64,000 nt of DNA from Actinomycetota bacterium (GCA_035697485.1 DASSCU010000024.1:1-64000), one strand, 5' to 3'; counted from the first letter of the stretch, positions 25,103-34,115 are shown. The notes: generated by a model from the letters alone, not told the origin. Translations and numbers: made by a program.

Positions 25103-25317
25103 CGTTCCGACCTCCTCCGCGGGCTGATCGTGCGTCGCTGCCCGCACCCCCGATGCTGGCGCCGGCGTGTGAATCTCGCGTGAAGGCGGTGGGGAGGAAT
25201 CGCGACCCGTCCGACGTGCCCCGCGGGAGGACTCGGCCGTCGGGAATGGTGACGTCCGGCGATGAGTTTCGCCCTCTGAACCCGTCCGCACCGACGACGG
25301 CATCCGGAGGGCCCTCC

Positions 25318-26601
25318 GTGTTCACCTCGAATCGCCCGATCCCACCGGCGACCCCGGCGTCGGTGCAGCGCACGTACCTCGTGCTCCTGCTCGGCAACAC
25401 GCTTGCGGCCTCGCTTATCTGGGGGATCAACACGATCTTCCTGCTCGATGCGGGACTGTCGAACACACAGGCCTTCACGGCGAACGCGTTCTTCACCGCT
25501 GGGATGGTCCTGTTCGAGGTGCCGACCGGCGTGATCGCCGACACGGTCGGCCGCCGTGCCTCGTACCTGCTGGGATCGCTGACGCTTGCCGCGTCGACGC
25601 TGCTCTACGTGTTGCTCTGGCAGATCGAGGCGCCGTTCTGGCAGTGGGCCGTGGTCTCCCTGCTGATCGGCCTGGGGTTCACGTTCTTCTCAGGTGCGGT
25701 CGAGGCATGGGTCGTCGACGCGATGACGGCGACCGGCTATACGGGCACGATGGAGTCGGTCTTCGGACGCGGTCAGATCGTGAGCGGCGTCGCGATGCTC
25801 GTCGGCTCCGTCGCCGGCGGATTCATCGCCCAGCAGATCGGGCTCGGTGTGCCGTTCGTCCTGCGCGGGCTGGTCTTGTTCGCGATGTTCGCGGTGGCGT
25901 TCCGGTTGATGCACGACGTGGGATTCACACCGCACACGCGAGGACGTCTGGTCCCGGAGATCCGCAGGATCGTCGCGGCCTCGGTCGACCACGGGCTGCG
26001 CGTGCCGGCGATACGGTGGCTGATGCTCGAGAACCTCTTCACGGGTGGCGTCGCGTTCTACGCCTTCTACGCGCTACAGCCCTACTTGCTCGAGCTCTAC
26101 GGTGATCCCGAGGCGTACCAGATCGCCGGGCTCGCCGCCGCGATCGTCGCAGGGGCACAGATCCTCGGCGGAGCCGTCGCTCCCCGATACGGCCGGTTGT
26201 TCCGCCGGCGGACGTCGGCGTTGCTCCTGTCGGTCGCCGCGGGCACGGCCTCGTTGGCGCTGATCGGCGTCGTCCGATCGTTCTGGGGCGTGGTCGCGCT
26301 GATCGTCGTGTGGGCATTGACGTTCGCGGCGTCGTTCCCGATCCGGCAGAGCTACATGAACGCGCTGATCCCGTCGAGCGAACGCGCCACGATCCTGTCG
26401 TTCGACTCCCTGATGGACTCGGCGGGCGGCGTGTGGGCGCAGCCGATGCTGGGTCGCGCCGCCGACGTGTGGGGATACGCGTCGTCCTACCTCATCGCCT
26501 CGGCGATCTCTTCGCTCGCGATCCCGTTCATCGCGCTTTCCCGCCGCGAGCGCGCAGAGGCCGACGTGTACACGGAGGCCGATCCAGCCACATCGGGCTG
26601 A
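25318..26601 (+). CDS. MFS transporter
   Basis: A 427-residue permease with 12 likely helices. Signature loops include GVIADTVGRRASYLLG after helix 2, a MFS motif A variant, and a matching basic loop in the second half (APRYGRLFRRRTSALL). It resembles the group of small-molecule exporters with LLGNTLAASLIWGINTIFLLD at helix 1. The GTG at 25318 follows GGAGGG by six bases, so I prefer it over the ATG at 25246, which has no binding site. A much longer frame upstream is antisense to the two-component genes and is not coding. Substrate unknown. Confidence 0.85.
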   Translation: MFTSNRPIPPATPASVQRTYLVLLLGNTLAASLIWGINTIFLLDAGLSNTQAFTANAFFTAGMVLFEVPTGVIADTVGRRASYLLGSLTLAASTLLYVLLWQIEAPFWQWAVVSLLIGLGFTFFSGAVEAWVVDAMTATGYTGTMESVFGRGQIVSGVAMLVGSVAGGFIAQQIGLGVPFVLRGLVLFAMFAVAFRLMHDVGFTPHTRGRLVPEIRRIVAASVDHGLRVPAIRWLMLENLFTGGVAFYAFYALQPYLLELYGDPEAYQIAGLAAAIVAGAQILGGAVAPRYGRLFRRRTSALLLSVAAGTASLALIGVVRSFWGVVALIVVWALTFAASFPIRQSYMNALIPSSERATILSFDSLMDSAGGVWAQPMLGRAADVWGYASSYLIASAISSLAIPFIALSRRERAEADVYTEADPATSG

Positions 26602-26694
26602 TCGGCGCAGCGGGGGGACCGTCGCCACGGCGGAGGAAGGACGGTCGGGCCCGCCAGGAGCATCCGGACTCAGGTCACTCGGGTCTCGCGGAGG

Positions 26695-26820
26695 TCAAGC
26701 CGAAGGCTTCAGCGGTCCCGAGGCGCGGAGAGCTGTGTAGGCGATCGTGGCGATCGACCACACGATCAAGAGCAGTGGCGCTGCGAGGCCGGCAGGAAGG
26801 TGCGGGAGCGAGAGTTCCAC
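26695..26820 (-). CDS. putative small single-helix membrane protein (41 aa)
   Basis: A GTG frame reading MELSLPHLPAGLAAPLLLIV then WSIATIAYTALRASGPLKPS, one hydrophobic helix with a short basic tail. A TACTCT box lies 8 bases before the GTG, slightly wider than the usual leaderless spacing here. It is downstream of the HD protein on the same strand. Expression is unproven; no family recognised. Confidence 0.35.
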   Translation of the reverse strand: MELSLPHLPAGLAAPLLLIVWSIATIAYTALRASGPLKPSA

Positions 26821-26910
26821 GGAATGCAAGAGTAGGAACGGGCTCGCACCCGCTGAAGGGTCTCCTTCCCGACGTCAAGTGCGGCAGTGCCCGCTGCGCC
26901 CGATGCCCGA

Positions 26911-27471
26911 TCACAGGTCGATCTGTGGAGCGACCTCCTGCAGCCCTTCGATCGAGACCGCGAGGAACTCGTCCAGCGGCAGGCCGATGCTCGGCTCCAC
27001 GCCAGTGACCTCGTCGCGGTTCACGCCCGGCGCGAACGATCGCTCCTTGAGCTTCTTCTTCACGCTCGAGACCTTCATGCCGGCAGAACGCTCGGGGCGG
27101 ACGAGCGCCGACGCGACGAGCAGGCCGGCGACCGCGTCGGCATGGACGATCGCCGTCGACATCCGGTCGGAGCGGTACTCATCGTAGGCGTGGGCGAGGA
27201 CGCCGTTCACGACGCGCTCGTCGACGCCGGCCTCGCGGAGCCAGCCGGCGGCCAAGCGGGCGTGCTGCGCGCCGTCGTCACCGGTGTGGTCCTGATCGAG
27301 GTCGTGGAAGAGACCGGTGAGGCCCCACAGGTCCTGGTCTTCGTCGAACCGGCCAGCGAGCGAGCGCATCACGCCCTCGACCGAGACTAGGTGTCGGTAG
27401 GTCGTCTCCTTGAGGCACCGCTCGCGGGCGAACGCGTGGGCGGTCTCGCGGTCCATCAGCTCGTCGGTCAC
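26911..27471 (-). CDS. HD-domain (HDIG-type) phosphohydrolase-like protein
   Basis: A 186-residue soluble protein of the HD superfamily: HLVSVEGVMRSLAGRF carries the first His, GLFHDLDQDHTGD the HD pair, and LAHAYDEYRS the following His region, the pattern of the HDIG hydrolases found beside nucleotide enzymes. The start is taken as GTG at 27471 because TATCAT is six bases ahead, as at other leaderless genes; an ATG at 27456 would give a slightly shorter form. Substrate not known. Likely metal dependent. Confidence 0.8.
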   Translation of the reverse strand: MTDELMDRETAHAFARERCLKETTYRHLVSVEGVMRSLAGRFDEDQDLWGLTGLFHDLDQDHTGDDGAQHARLAAGWLREAGVDERVVNGVLAHAYDEYRSDRMSTAIVHADAVAGLLVASALVRPERSAGMKVSSVKKKLKERSFAPGVNRDEVTGVEPSIGLPLDEFLAVSIEGLQEVAPQIDL

Positions 27472-27477
27472 GACTGG

Positions 27478-27483
27478 ATGATA
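27478..27483 (-). promoter_or_regulatory. -10 box (TATCAT) of the HD gene, leaderless
   Basis: TATCAT is 6 nt before the GTG at 27471 and decides that start. Confidence 0.5.
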
Positions 27484-27593
27484 GGCAGCTCGGAGCCGAG
27501 GCGAAGCCGTCCCGTCACTCCCGACAGGGGCCTGGCCACCCGACCGCGATGACACAGCGCATAAGATGAAGTTGGGCAAGCCGGAGGCGACGC

Positions 27594-27974
27594 ATGACGA
27601 CCGTTCGAGAGGTCATGAGCACCGATCTGGTCACGGTGAAGCCCTCGACGATGACGGTCGAGGCCGTCGGGGCCATGGGGAAGGCGGGGGTTGGTTCCGT
27701 CCTCGTGGTCGAGGACGATGCGTTGCTGGGCATCTTCACCGAACGGGACGTCCTCCGTGCGTTCGATCAGATGCATGCCGACCCCGCTCGCGTCTCTCCT
27801 ATCTCGAAGGGCATGACCAGGGAGCCGCAGACCATCGACCCCGATGCCACCGTGGGTGAGGCGATGGACCGGATGCTCGACGGAGGCTTCCGGCATCTCC
27901 CGGTGATCGACGGCGACTCTCTCGTCGGCATCGTCTCCATGCGCGACCTCGCACGGAGCATCTCGAAGGCTTGA
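27594..27974 (+). CDS. tandem CBS-domain protein
   Basis: A 126-residue protein made only of a CBS pair. CBS1 has VREVMSTDLVTVKPSTMTVE, GVGSVLVVEDDALLGIFTERD; CBS2 has GMTREPQTIDPDATVGEA and GGFRHLPVIDGDSLVGIVSMRDL. Free CBS pairs bind adenosyl ligands (AMP, ATP or SAM) and may regulate partner proteins. A TAAGAT box lies about 25 bp upstream and GGAGG seven bases before the ATG. Stand-alone gene, divergent from the HD gene. Confidence 0.93.
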   Translation: MTTVREVMSTDLVTVKPSTMTVEAVGAMGKAGVGSVLVVEDDALLGIFTERDVLRAFDQMHADPARVSPISKGMTREPQTIDPDATVGEAMDRMLDGGFRHLPVIDGDSLVGIVSMRDLARSISKA

Positions 27975-28153
27975 GCGGAGCGGGTGCGCCCGGTGATCCT
28001 GGCAGCCCAGGTCGACGTCGCCTCACTCGCCGACGTGATCCGTTCCAGGAAGCCGCCGGTCCAAGAGTCCTAATCACAACCGGGTATCGGGGGGTCGGGA
28101 AACCGGTCGTCGGCCCGATGCCAGCGGGTGCGTCGTTCGGCACACTGGCGTCC

Positions 28154-28342
28154 ATGAGCGACCCGGTCCCCTTCTGTGAGCAGTGCGGCCGGCCCGGACC
28201 GTCGCTGTCGGGCATGCACGTGGGCGACGACGGCACCGTGCGATGGACGCTCTACCGGTGCGGCCACGTGATCACCCACGTCGTCCTCGACGACGCACCG
28301 CAGCCCGGACCGCAGCCGGAACCGCAGCCGCTCGGCTCCTAG
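28154..28342 (+). CDS. small putative zinc-ribbon protein with Pro-rich tail (62 aa)
   Basis: MSDPVPFCEQCGRPGPSLSG contains a Cys-x2-Cys knuckle; the partner CGH is found in YRCGHVITHVVL, so one zinc site is possible. The tail (APQPGPQPEPQPLGS) is Pro/Gln/Glu-rich. No family recognised. The frame continues upstream, but the ATG at 28154 begins the Cys-containing part; there is no strong binding site. Function unknown. Confidence 0.5.
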   Translation: MSDPVPFCEQCGRPGPSLSGMHVGDDGTVRWTLYRCGHVITHVVLDDAPQPGPQPEPQPLGS

Positions 28343-28353
28343 GCCGGCGGCCC

Positions 28354-28539
28354 TCAGGCGCCGAGGTTCTTGAAGACCTCGTAGACCATGAAGGCGGGCC
28401 AGAAGAGTCCCGCGATGAAGGCGAGCACGTACTCCCAGAACTGGTCGGCCGCCTGCCAGTAGTAGACGAACGCACCGAAGATGCCGAGGCCGTAGATCGC
28501 GCCTCCGCCTGCCGCCGCCCCTGCGTTGCTGTTGCCCAT
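28354..28539 (-). CDS. small membrane protein (61 aa)
   Basis: A 61-residue protein: MGNSNAGAAAGGGAIYGLGI, a Gly/Ala-rich amphipathic start, then FGAFVYYWQAADQFWEYVLA and FIAGLFWPAFMVYEVFKNLG, two aromatic-rich hydrophobic segments. AAAGGTGGG lies just upstream of the ATG at 28539. No named family that I can assign. Divergent from the multicopper oxidase gene. Confidence 0.7.
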   Translation of the reverse strand: MGNSNAGAAAGGGAIYGLGIFGAFVYYWQAADQFWEYVLAFIAGLFWPAFMVYEVFKNLGA

Positions 28540-28685
28540 GGCTACCCACCTTTCCCGTCGGCGGGCCGATCGGGATCCGCCGGAACCGATGATGGCACAC
28601 GGACGAGCGGTCTTTCCGCATCGGCGGTGCGCGGAACGGGTTGACCGAACGCCACCGGATTCGGCACCCTCGTCGCGTGGAGGGG

Positions 28686-30336
28686 ATGCAGCACCACACG
28701 GCGACGCAGGCGGGCCCGTTCTCTCGGGACACGTCCGGGCTGCCGACGGCACACGAGACCGAGAGCGTCCGGCTGGCCGACGGGGACGAGCTCGACCTCA
28801 CGATCGCGCCGGTCGCGAATCGGATCGGCGACGACCTGGTCCGGATGCTGGCCTACAACGGCTCGATCCCGGGACCGAGCCTGCGGGTGCGGCAGGGCGA
28901 CGAGATCGTCGTACACGTGACGAACGATGCCGACGTCGAGGCGACCGTGCACTGGCACGGGCTGCGGCTCGAGAACCGCTACGACGGCGTGCCCCACGAC
29001 ACCCAGAAGCCGATCCCCATCGGGGGGAACTTCACCTACCGCGTGCGGTTCCCCGACGAGGGCCTGTACTGGTACCACCCGCACATCCGCGAGGACTCCA
29101 CGCAGGACTCGGGGCTGTACGGGACGATCGTCGTGGAGCCGAGCGACCCCGACTACTGGCCGCCGTGCGATCGCGAGGTCGTGCTCACGGTCGACGACGT
29201 GCTGATGGAGGACGGACGGCTCGCCCCGTACGACCAGGCCGGCCCCGATCACACGGCCATGGGGCGGTTCGGCAACGTGCTGCTCGTCGCCGGACTTCCG
29301 GACTGGCGCATGGAGGTCGCTCGAGGCGAGGTCGTGCGCCTGTTCCTCGTCAATACGGCCAACACGAGGGTCTTCAACGTCGGCGTGTCGGGCGCACGCA
29401 TGAAGCTGGTGGGGGGCGACAGCGGTCGCTACGAACGGGAGACGTTCATCGAGGAGACGCTGATCGCCCCCTCCGAACGGGCGATCGTCGACGTGCTCTT
29501 CGACCGCTCAGGTGAGGTGGTGCTCGAGCACCGCACGCCCGATCGCACGGACGAGTTGGGCCGCATCACGGTCGGCGAGGGAACCCCGACGCCCGCCGCC
29601 GGCGCCTTCGACACGCTCCGCCGCGCCCCCGAGCTCGAGGCGGAGCGCGCCCCGGCTACAGCACGACCTCGAGCGAGAGCCCGACAAGACCCTCGCGCTC
29701 GTCGCCGAGATGGACATGGTGGCGACGCCCCGTGCCGCGTCCGACGAGGGGCCACGTTTCGCATGCCCGATGGACCCCCAGGTCGTGAGCCTCGAACCGG
29801 ACCGCTGCCCGATCTGCGGCATGAAGCTGCTGCCGATCGAGTTCGTGCCGGCGGCGCTCGAGCTCCTAGAGACGGGGTCGGGCGGCGGCCACCCCGCCGA
29901 CGACGATGCGCACGCCGATCACTCGGAAGGAAGCATCGAGTGGGAAGACACGATGGAGGAGATCAACCGCTCGACGGACCCGTCCAACATGCGATGGGTG
30001 CTCGAGGACCGCGCGACGGGCAAGCGCAACGCCGGGATCGACTGGGCGTTCACGGTCGGCGACCGCGTCAAGATCCGTCTCGAGAACGAGATGGACTCGG
30101 ACCACCCGATGCACCACCCCTTCCACATCCACGGTGCGGGGCGGTTCCTCGTGGTCTCGCGCGGAGGCGTGACCGAGCCGAACCTGGTCTGGAAGGACAC
30201 GGTGCTGATCAAGACCGGCGAAACGGTCGACATCGTGCTCGATGTGTCGAATCCGGGGCTCTGGATGGCCCACTGTCACATCGCGGAGCACGCCGAGAGC
30301 GGCATGATGTTCAGCTTCGACGTGGCGAGGAGGTAG
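28686..30336 (+). CDS. multicopper oxidase with embedded heavy-metal-binding domain; frameshifted as read
   Basis: Cupredoxin domain 1 carries HWHG (EATVHWHGLRLENRYDGVPH) and YWYHPH (type 2/3 copper ligands), domain 2 lacks copper ligands, and domain 3 ends with HPMHHPFHIHG and HCHIAEHAESGMM, supplying type 1 and trinuclear ligands. Between domains 2 and 3 lies FACPMDPQVV...CPICGMKLLP (29758-29845), a heavy-metal-binding domain with CP and CPICGM motifs. The first part (to ~29650) and the rest are in different frames; a one-base excess in the CCCC run at 29650-29653 would join them, giving a smooth LEAERA/RLQHDLEREPDK junction. Either a real frameshift or a homopolymer error. Likely periplasm/cell-surface or cytosolic copper oxidase; no Tat signal seen. 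Start uncertain (ATG 28686 or GTG 28677). Confidence 0.85.
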
Positions 30337-30339
30337 CGC

Positions 30340-30489
30340 ATGGCGATGGTGACGGACCCGGTCTGCGGCATGAGGATCGACGACGACGACGCGGCGGCGA
30401 CCGCCGAGCACGACGGCGTGACGTACTACTTCTGCTCGCAGGCCTGCCACGACGCCTTCGTCGCGGACCCAGCCTCGTATGCCCGATGA
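30340..30489 (+). CDS. YHS-domain protein (49 aa)
   Basis: A complete stand-alone YHS domain: MVTDPVCGMRIDDDDAAATA followed by YYFCSQACHDAFVADPASYA. The Cys pair and CxxxC-type knuckle bind heavy metals, and such domains accompany copper ATPases and copper oxidases. It starts 3 bp after the multicopper oxidase stop with AGGAGG directly upstream, and its end overlaps the next gene by 11 bp, so the three form an operon. Too short for most gene callers. Confidence 0.9.
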   Translation: MAMVTDPVCGMRIDDDDAAATAEHDGVTYYFCSQACHDAFVADPASYAR

Positions 30490-31702
30490 CCTCCTGACGG
30501 AGGTCGAGCTCGCCGAGCGTGGCGGCACGACGGTCGGGCGTATCCGGGAGTTGGTCGACCTCGGCATCGTGCGGCCCGACAACGGCATGTTCCGCCGGCG
30601 GGACGTGATGGTGGTCCGCGTCGTGGAGACGCTCGAGGCGAAGGGCATCGACGCGGGCTCGGTCGCGGTCGCGGCCGCCTCGGGCGATCTCACGCTCGGC
30701 TACCTCGAGAGCGCCGGACGCCGGCACCCGCGGTCCGACACCACGTACGAGCGGCTCGCCGTGGACATCGGCATCGACGTCGAGATGCTCGAGCGCACCT
30801 ACGTCGCGTTCGGGCTTCCCGCTCCGGCACCCGACGAGCACGTCCGCTCGGAGGACCTCGAGGTGCTGCGGATGCTGCCCGTGCTCATCTCGGCCGGGGT
30901 GCCCGAGGGCGAGGTGCTGCGTCTGGCCCGGGTCTGGGGCGATGCCGCGCGGAAGGTCGCGCAGTACCTGACGCACTACATGCACCACGCGATCGAGGAG
31001 CAGTACCGGCGTCGTGGCCTGCGGGACAACGAGGCGTTCGAGGCCGCCCTCGCCGAGGTGGGCCTGCGCGCGGGACGCTCGGGCGAGGACATGCTCTCCT
31101 GGCTGTTCCGACGCCACTCCGAGACGTTCATGACCGAGCATCAGTTCGAGCACGTCGAGATGGCGCTCGAGCAGGCGGGTGTGCGGTTGCGGCCCGCGAA
31201 GACCGTCGGCGCGATCGTTTTCGCCGACCTGACCGGGTACACGCGGCTCACGGAGGAGGCGGGCGACGAGGTGGCGGCCGCCATCTCCGTGAAGCTCGCG
31301 GCGCTCGTGAAGGAGGTCGCGGTGCACCATGACGGCGAGGTCGTGAAGATGCTGGGCGACGGCGTGTGCTTCCACTTCCGCGACCCGCGCGACGCGGTGC
31401 TCGCGTCGCTCGAGATCGTGCGGAGCGTCGGCCCTCGCGGCCTGCCCCCCGCGCACATCGGGGTGAACGCGGGGCCGGTGATCTACGACGAGGGGGACTA
31501 CTTCGGCCGCACGGTGAACATCGCCGCGCGCATCGCGTCGGAGGCCGGGCCCGAGGAGGTGCTCGTGGGCGAGGCGGTCCTCGCCACCGGCGGTTCCGAC
31601 GGGGTGAGCTTCGAGGAGCGAGGCGCGGCCGATCTCAAGGGCATCGCCGACCCGGTTCCGCTGTACCGCGCCGTCACGGCGGAAGGTCTCGGCCGAGGCT
31701 GA
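30479..31702 (+). CDS. class III adenylate/guanylate cyclase with N-terminal regulatory domain
   Basis: A 407-residue cytoplasmic cyclase. Residues 1-~235 are the helical adenylate-cyclase regulatory domain (Ad_Cy_reg type, ELAERGGTTVGRIRELVDLG start, lipid/pH-sensing in mycobacterial Rv1264). The catalytic domain (~240-400) has both metal Asp residues (Asp250 in VFADLTGYTR, Asp294 in KMLGDGVCF), Lys290 for adenine recognition and the transition-state pair Asn347/Arg350 (VNIAAR). It should therefore be active, most likely making cAMP. It overlaps the YHS gene by 11 bp, tying it to the copper genes. Confidence 0.92.
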   Translation: MPDDLLTEVELAERGGTTVGRIRELVDLGIVRPDNGMFRRRDVMVVRVVETLEAKGIDAGSVAVAAASGDLTLGYLESAGRRHPRSDTTYERLAVDIGIDVEMLERTYVAFGLPAPAPDEHVRSEDLEVLRMLPVLISAGVPEGEVLRLARVWGDAARKVAQYLTHYMHHAIEEQYRRRGLRDNEAFEAALAEVGLRAGRSGEDMLSWLFRRHSETFMTEHQFEHVEMALEQAGVRLRPAKTVGAIVFADLTGYTRLTEEAGDEVAAAISVKLAALVKEVAVHHDGEVVKMLGDGVCFHFRDPRDAVLASLEIVRSVGPRGLPPAHIGVNAGPVIYDEGDYFGRTVNIAARIASEAGPEEVLVGEAVLATGGSDGVSFEERGAADLKGIADPVPLYRAVTAEGLGRG

Positions 31703-31756
31703 GTTCCCCGCCGTTCACGGGACTTTCGCCCGTGTGGCATCGACTCCCCCTGTCGC

Positions 31757-32935
31757 ATGCTCGAAGTGCGGGCGAACCTGATGCCTCGGGAGGGTGGCGT
31801 GCAACGACGACACGACCTCGACTGGCTCCGGGTGATCGCGGTCTTCTTGTTGCTGCCGTTCCACTCCGCGCGCGTGTTCGATCCGTTCGAGGACTTCTAC
31901 GTGCACTCGGCCGAGACGAGCGAGGCGCTGTTCTGGTCGGTGATCGCGTTCATCGCCGTGTGGCAGATGGAGCTGTTGTTCGTGCTCGCGGGCGCGGCAT
32001 CGTGGTACGCGTTCGGTCGCCGAACCGCCCACGAGTACCGCCGCGAGCGCGTGAAGCGGCTGCTCGTGCCGTTCCTGTTCGGGCTGGTCGTGATCGTGCC
32101 GATCCAGTCCTACCTGGCGATCGTCTGGCGCGACGGCGGCGGGTCGATCCCCGCCTTCACCGCCGATTACTGGACGATGCACCGGGAGTTCGGCGGCTAC
32201 GACGGCGGGTTCACGCCCGGCCACCTGTGGTTCATCCTCTACCTGTTCCTGTACTCGATGGTGGCGGCGCCGCTGTTCGCCCGCTGGCGTGCGCGAACCG
32301 GGCCGCGACGGTGGGTGCTCTGGTACCTGGCCCTGATGCCGCTCGTGCTGTACATCGGCGACGCGGTGCCGTGGCCCGAGGACGGCCCGCAGAACCTCTT
32401 CTACTCGTTCGCGCTGTTCGTCGGAGGATTCCTGCTCGTGTCGGAGCCGCGGCTGGAGGCCGCGATCGACGACGCCTGGCGGTGGCTGACGCCGGTCGCC
32501 GGGGCGTTGATCGCGGGGCAGCTGTGGCTCTGGATCTCGGGGACCGGCGAGCGGTGGGACACGGGCGCGACGTCGGTCGTGCTCGACCTCTGGTCCGCGA
32601 CCGTCACCTGGGTGAGTGTGCTCGCGCTGCTCGCCCTGGGGAAGCGTTACCTCTCGTTCGAGACCGCGTTCCTGCGCTGGGGGAACGAGGCCGCCTACCC
32701 GATCTACCTGCTGCACCAGAGCGTGATCATCGTGGTCGCGTGGTCGGCGTTGACCGCGTTCGCGCTGCCGGCGCTGCCGGGGTTCATGGTGGTGTCCGTG
32801 GGCTCGCTGCTCACGACCGTCGCGCTCTACGAGCTCGTCGTGAAGCGCACGAACCTCACGCGGTTCCTCTTCGGCATGAAGCCGCTCGCGCGCCTGCCGC
32901 GTGAACACCGGGCCCACGTCCCCGCCGTCAGGTGA
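31757..32935 (+). CDS. acyltransferase 3 family membrane protein
   Basis: A 392-residue integral membrane acyltransferase. It begins with RRHDLDWLRVIAVFLLLPFH (acyltransferase-3 helix 1 with the catalytic-region His and Arg) and shows FLLPFHSARV, FVLAGAASWYAFGRR, RERVKRLLVPFLFGLVV, HLWFILYLFLYS and the C-terminal YPIYLLHQSVIIV, typical of AT3 proteins (about ten helices). These transfer acetyl or longer acyl groups to sugars, peptidoglycan or lipids. ATG 31757 or 31781. Follows the cyclase by 54 bp. Confidence 0.88.
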   Translation: MLEVRANLMPREGGVQRRHDLDWLRVIAVFLLLPFHSARVFDPFEDFYVHSAETSEALFWSVIAFIAVWQMELLFVLAGAASWYAFGRRTAHEYRRERVKRLLVPFLFGLVVIVPIQSYLAIVWRDGGGSIPAFTADYWTMHREFGGYDGGFTPGHLWFILYLFLYSMVAAPLFARWRARTGPRRWVLWYLALMPLVLYIGDAVPWPEDGPQNLFYSFALFVGGFLLVSEPRLEAAIDDAWRWLTPVAGALIAGQLWLWISGTGERWDTGATSVVLDLWSATVTWVSVLALLALGKRYLSFETAFLRWGNEAAYPIYLLHQSVIIVVAWSALTAFALPALPGFMVVSVGSLLTTVALYELVVKRTNLTRFLFGMKPLARLPREHRAHVPAVR

Positions 32936-33011
32936 GCGGCGAACGATCGCGCTTGCGCCCGAGGCCCGCCCTCCGGGACGATGGCGGCGCTGTCGGCCTG
33001 AGGGGGTCCTG

Positions 33012-33845
33012 ATGCAAAGGAAGCTGATCGCGTTCATCGCCATGCTGTCGCTCGTCGTCGGTGGCTACGTTGCGGGCCAGGCGGGAGCTCGCAGGGGTGG
33101 CGACGACTCCACGACGCTGCCGGGCTTCAGCCGGGTCGTGAGTCTCAGCCACACGAACTCGCCGGCTCGGACGCCGCTGTTCCCGGGCGACCCGGCGTTC
33201 ACGCTCACCACGGTGGCGACCGTCGAGGACGACGGCTTCTACATGCAGTACGTGCGCGAGGGTGAGCACACGGGCACGCACTACAGCGCCCCGTGCCACT
33301 TCCGAGACGGGAAGGCGTGCGCCGAGGATCTCGACGCCGCCGACTACGTGCTGCCGGCGGTGGTCGTCGACGTGCGGACCGAGGTCGCCGCCGACGCCGG
33401 TCACGTCGTCACGAAGGCCGACCTGCAGGATTGGGAAACCGCGCACGGGGAGATGCCCCCGGGCGCCGCGGTGATCCTCTGGACGGGGTGCGACGAGTTC
33501 TGGGGTCCCGAGCTCACGAAGGACGAGCCCACGTACTACAACTGCGGGCAGGCGGGCGCGAAGTTCAGTCAGCCCGGTTTCTCGAAGGCCGCCGTCCGGT
33601 GGCTGATCGAGACCGGCGTGCTGGCGAAGCGCGGCGCCCTCGGTACCGACACGTTCGGCCCCGACCCGTCCGCCGACGCGAGCTTCTCCGAGTCCTTCCT
33701 CACGCTGAACCGGCATCGGTTCACGCTGGAGAACCTCACCAACCTCGGCGAGATGCCCGCGACCGGCGGATGGATCGTGATCGGCGGTCCGGCGAACCGC
33801 CACGGATCAGGTGCGGCGAGCACGGTGTTCGGCCTGGTCCCCTGA
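33012..33845 (+). CDS. cyclase-family (kynurenine formamidase-like) hydrolase, exported
   Basis: A 277-residue protein with an N-terminal hydrophobic segment (LIAFIAMLSLVVGGYVAGQA) that could be a signal peptide or anchor, then the metal-dependent cyclase fold. The signature HTGTHYSAPCHF (residues 86-97) matches H-x-G-T-H-x-D-x-P-x-H except that the metal-ligand-position Asp is Ser92. Further motifs: AVILWTGCDEFW, GTDTFGPDP, LTNLGEMPATGGWIVIGG. It is likely a hydrolase acting on an amide, lactone or cyclised carboxylate; the substitution leaves activity open. GAGGGGG lies ahead of the ATG. Confidence 0.78.
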   Translation: MQRKLIAFIAMLSLVVGGYVAGQAGARRGGDDSTTLPGFSRVVSLSHTNSPARTPLFPGDPAFTLTTVATVEDDGFYMQYVREGEHTGTHYSAPCHFRDGKACAEDLDAADYVLPAVVVDVRTEVAADAGHVVTKADLQDWETAHGEMPPGAAVILWTGCDEFWGPELTKDEPTYYNCGQAGAKFSQPGFSKAAVRWLIETGVLAKRGALGTDTFGPDPSADASFSESFLTLNRHRFTLENLTNLGEMPATGGWIVIGGPANRHGSGAASTVFGLVP

Positions 33846-33851
33846 CGGGCG

Positions 33852-34115
33852 TCAGATCGAACGGTGCTCTTCCTCGTACTCGTAGCGCCCGCCGTCGATG
33901 CCGTCAGCACGACGGACGGTCGTGGACCGGTTGCCCATGAACGTCAGCACGAGTCCGATGACGGCGGTGACGACTCCCACCCAGAACAGGATGAGGCCGG
34001 CCGCATTGATGTCGAAGCCGTCGGCCTTGGCCGTCACGGCCCAGTACATGATCGCGCCCACGACGCCCAGCACGATGCCGAGCACCAGGATGCTGGTTCC
34101 GGTGGTACGACTCAT
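33852..34115 (-). CDS. small two-helix membrane protein (87 aa)
   Basis: Two hydrophobic segments (ILVLGIVLGVVGAIMYWAVT and LILFWVGVVTAVIGLVLTFM) and a charged tail with RYEYEEEHRSI. It resembles the DUF6458-type small membrane proteins of actinobacteria, but I am not sure. AAGGAGG stands seven bases before the ATG. Divergent from the cupin gene and convergent with the cyclase-family gene. Confidence 0.75.
   Translation of the reverse strand: MSRTTGTSILVLGIVLGVVGAIMYWAVTAKADGFDINAAGLILFWVGVVTAVIGLVLTFMGNRSTTVRRADGIDGGRYEYEEEHRSI

Noticed and set aside
23863-25317. A long plus-strand extension upstream of the MFS gene.
   Set aside because: It runs antisense to the response regulator and the Gly/Trp-rich gene. 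The MFS protein begins at the GTG at 25318 with its own ribosome-binding site.
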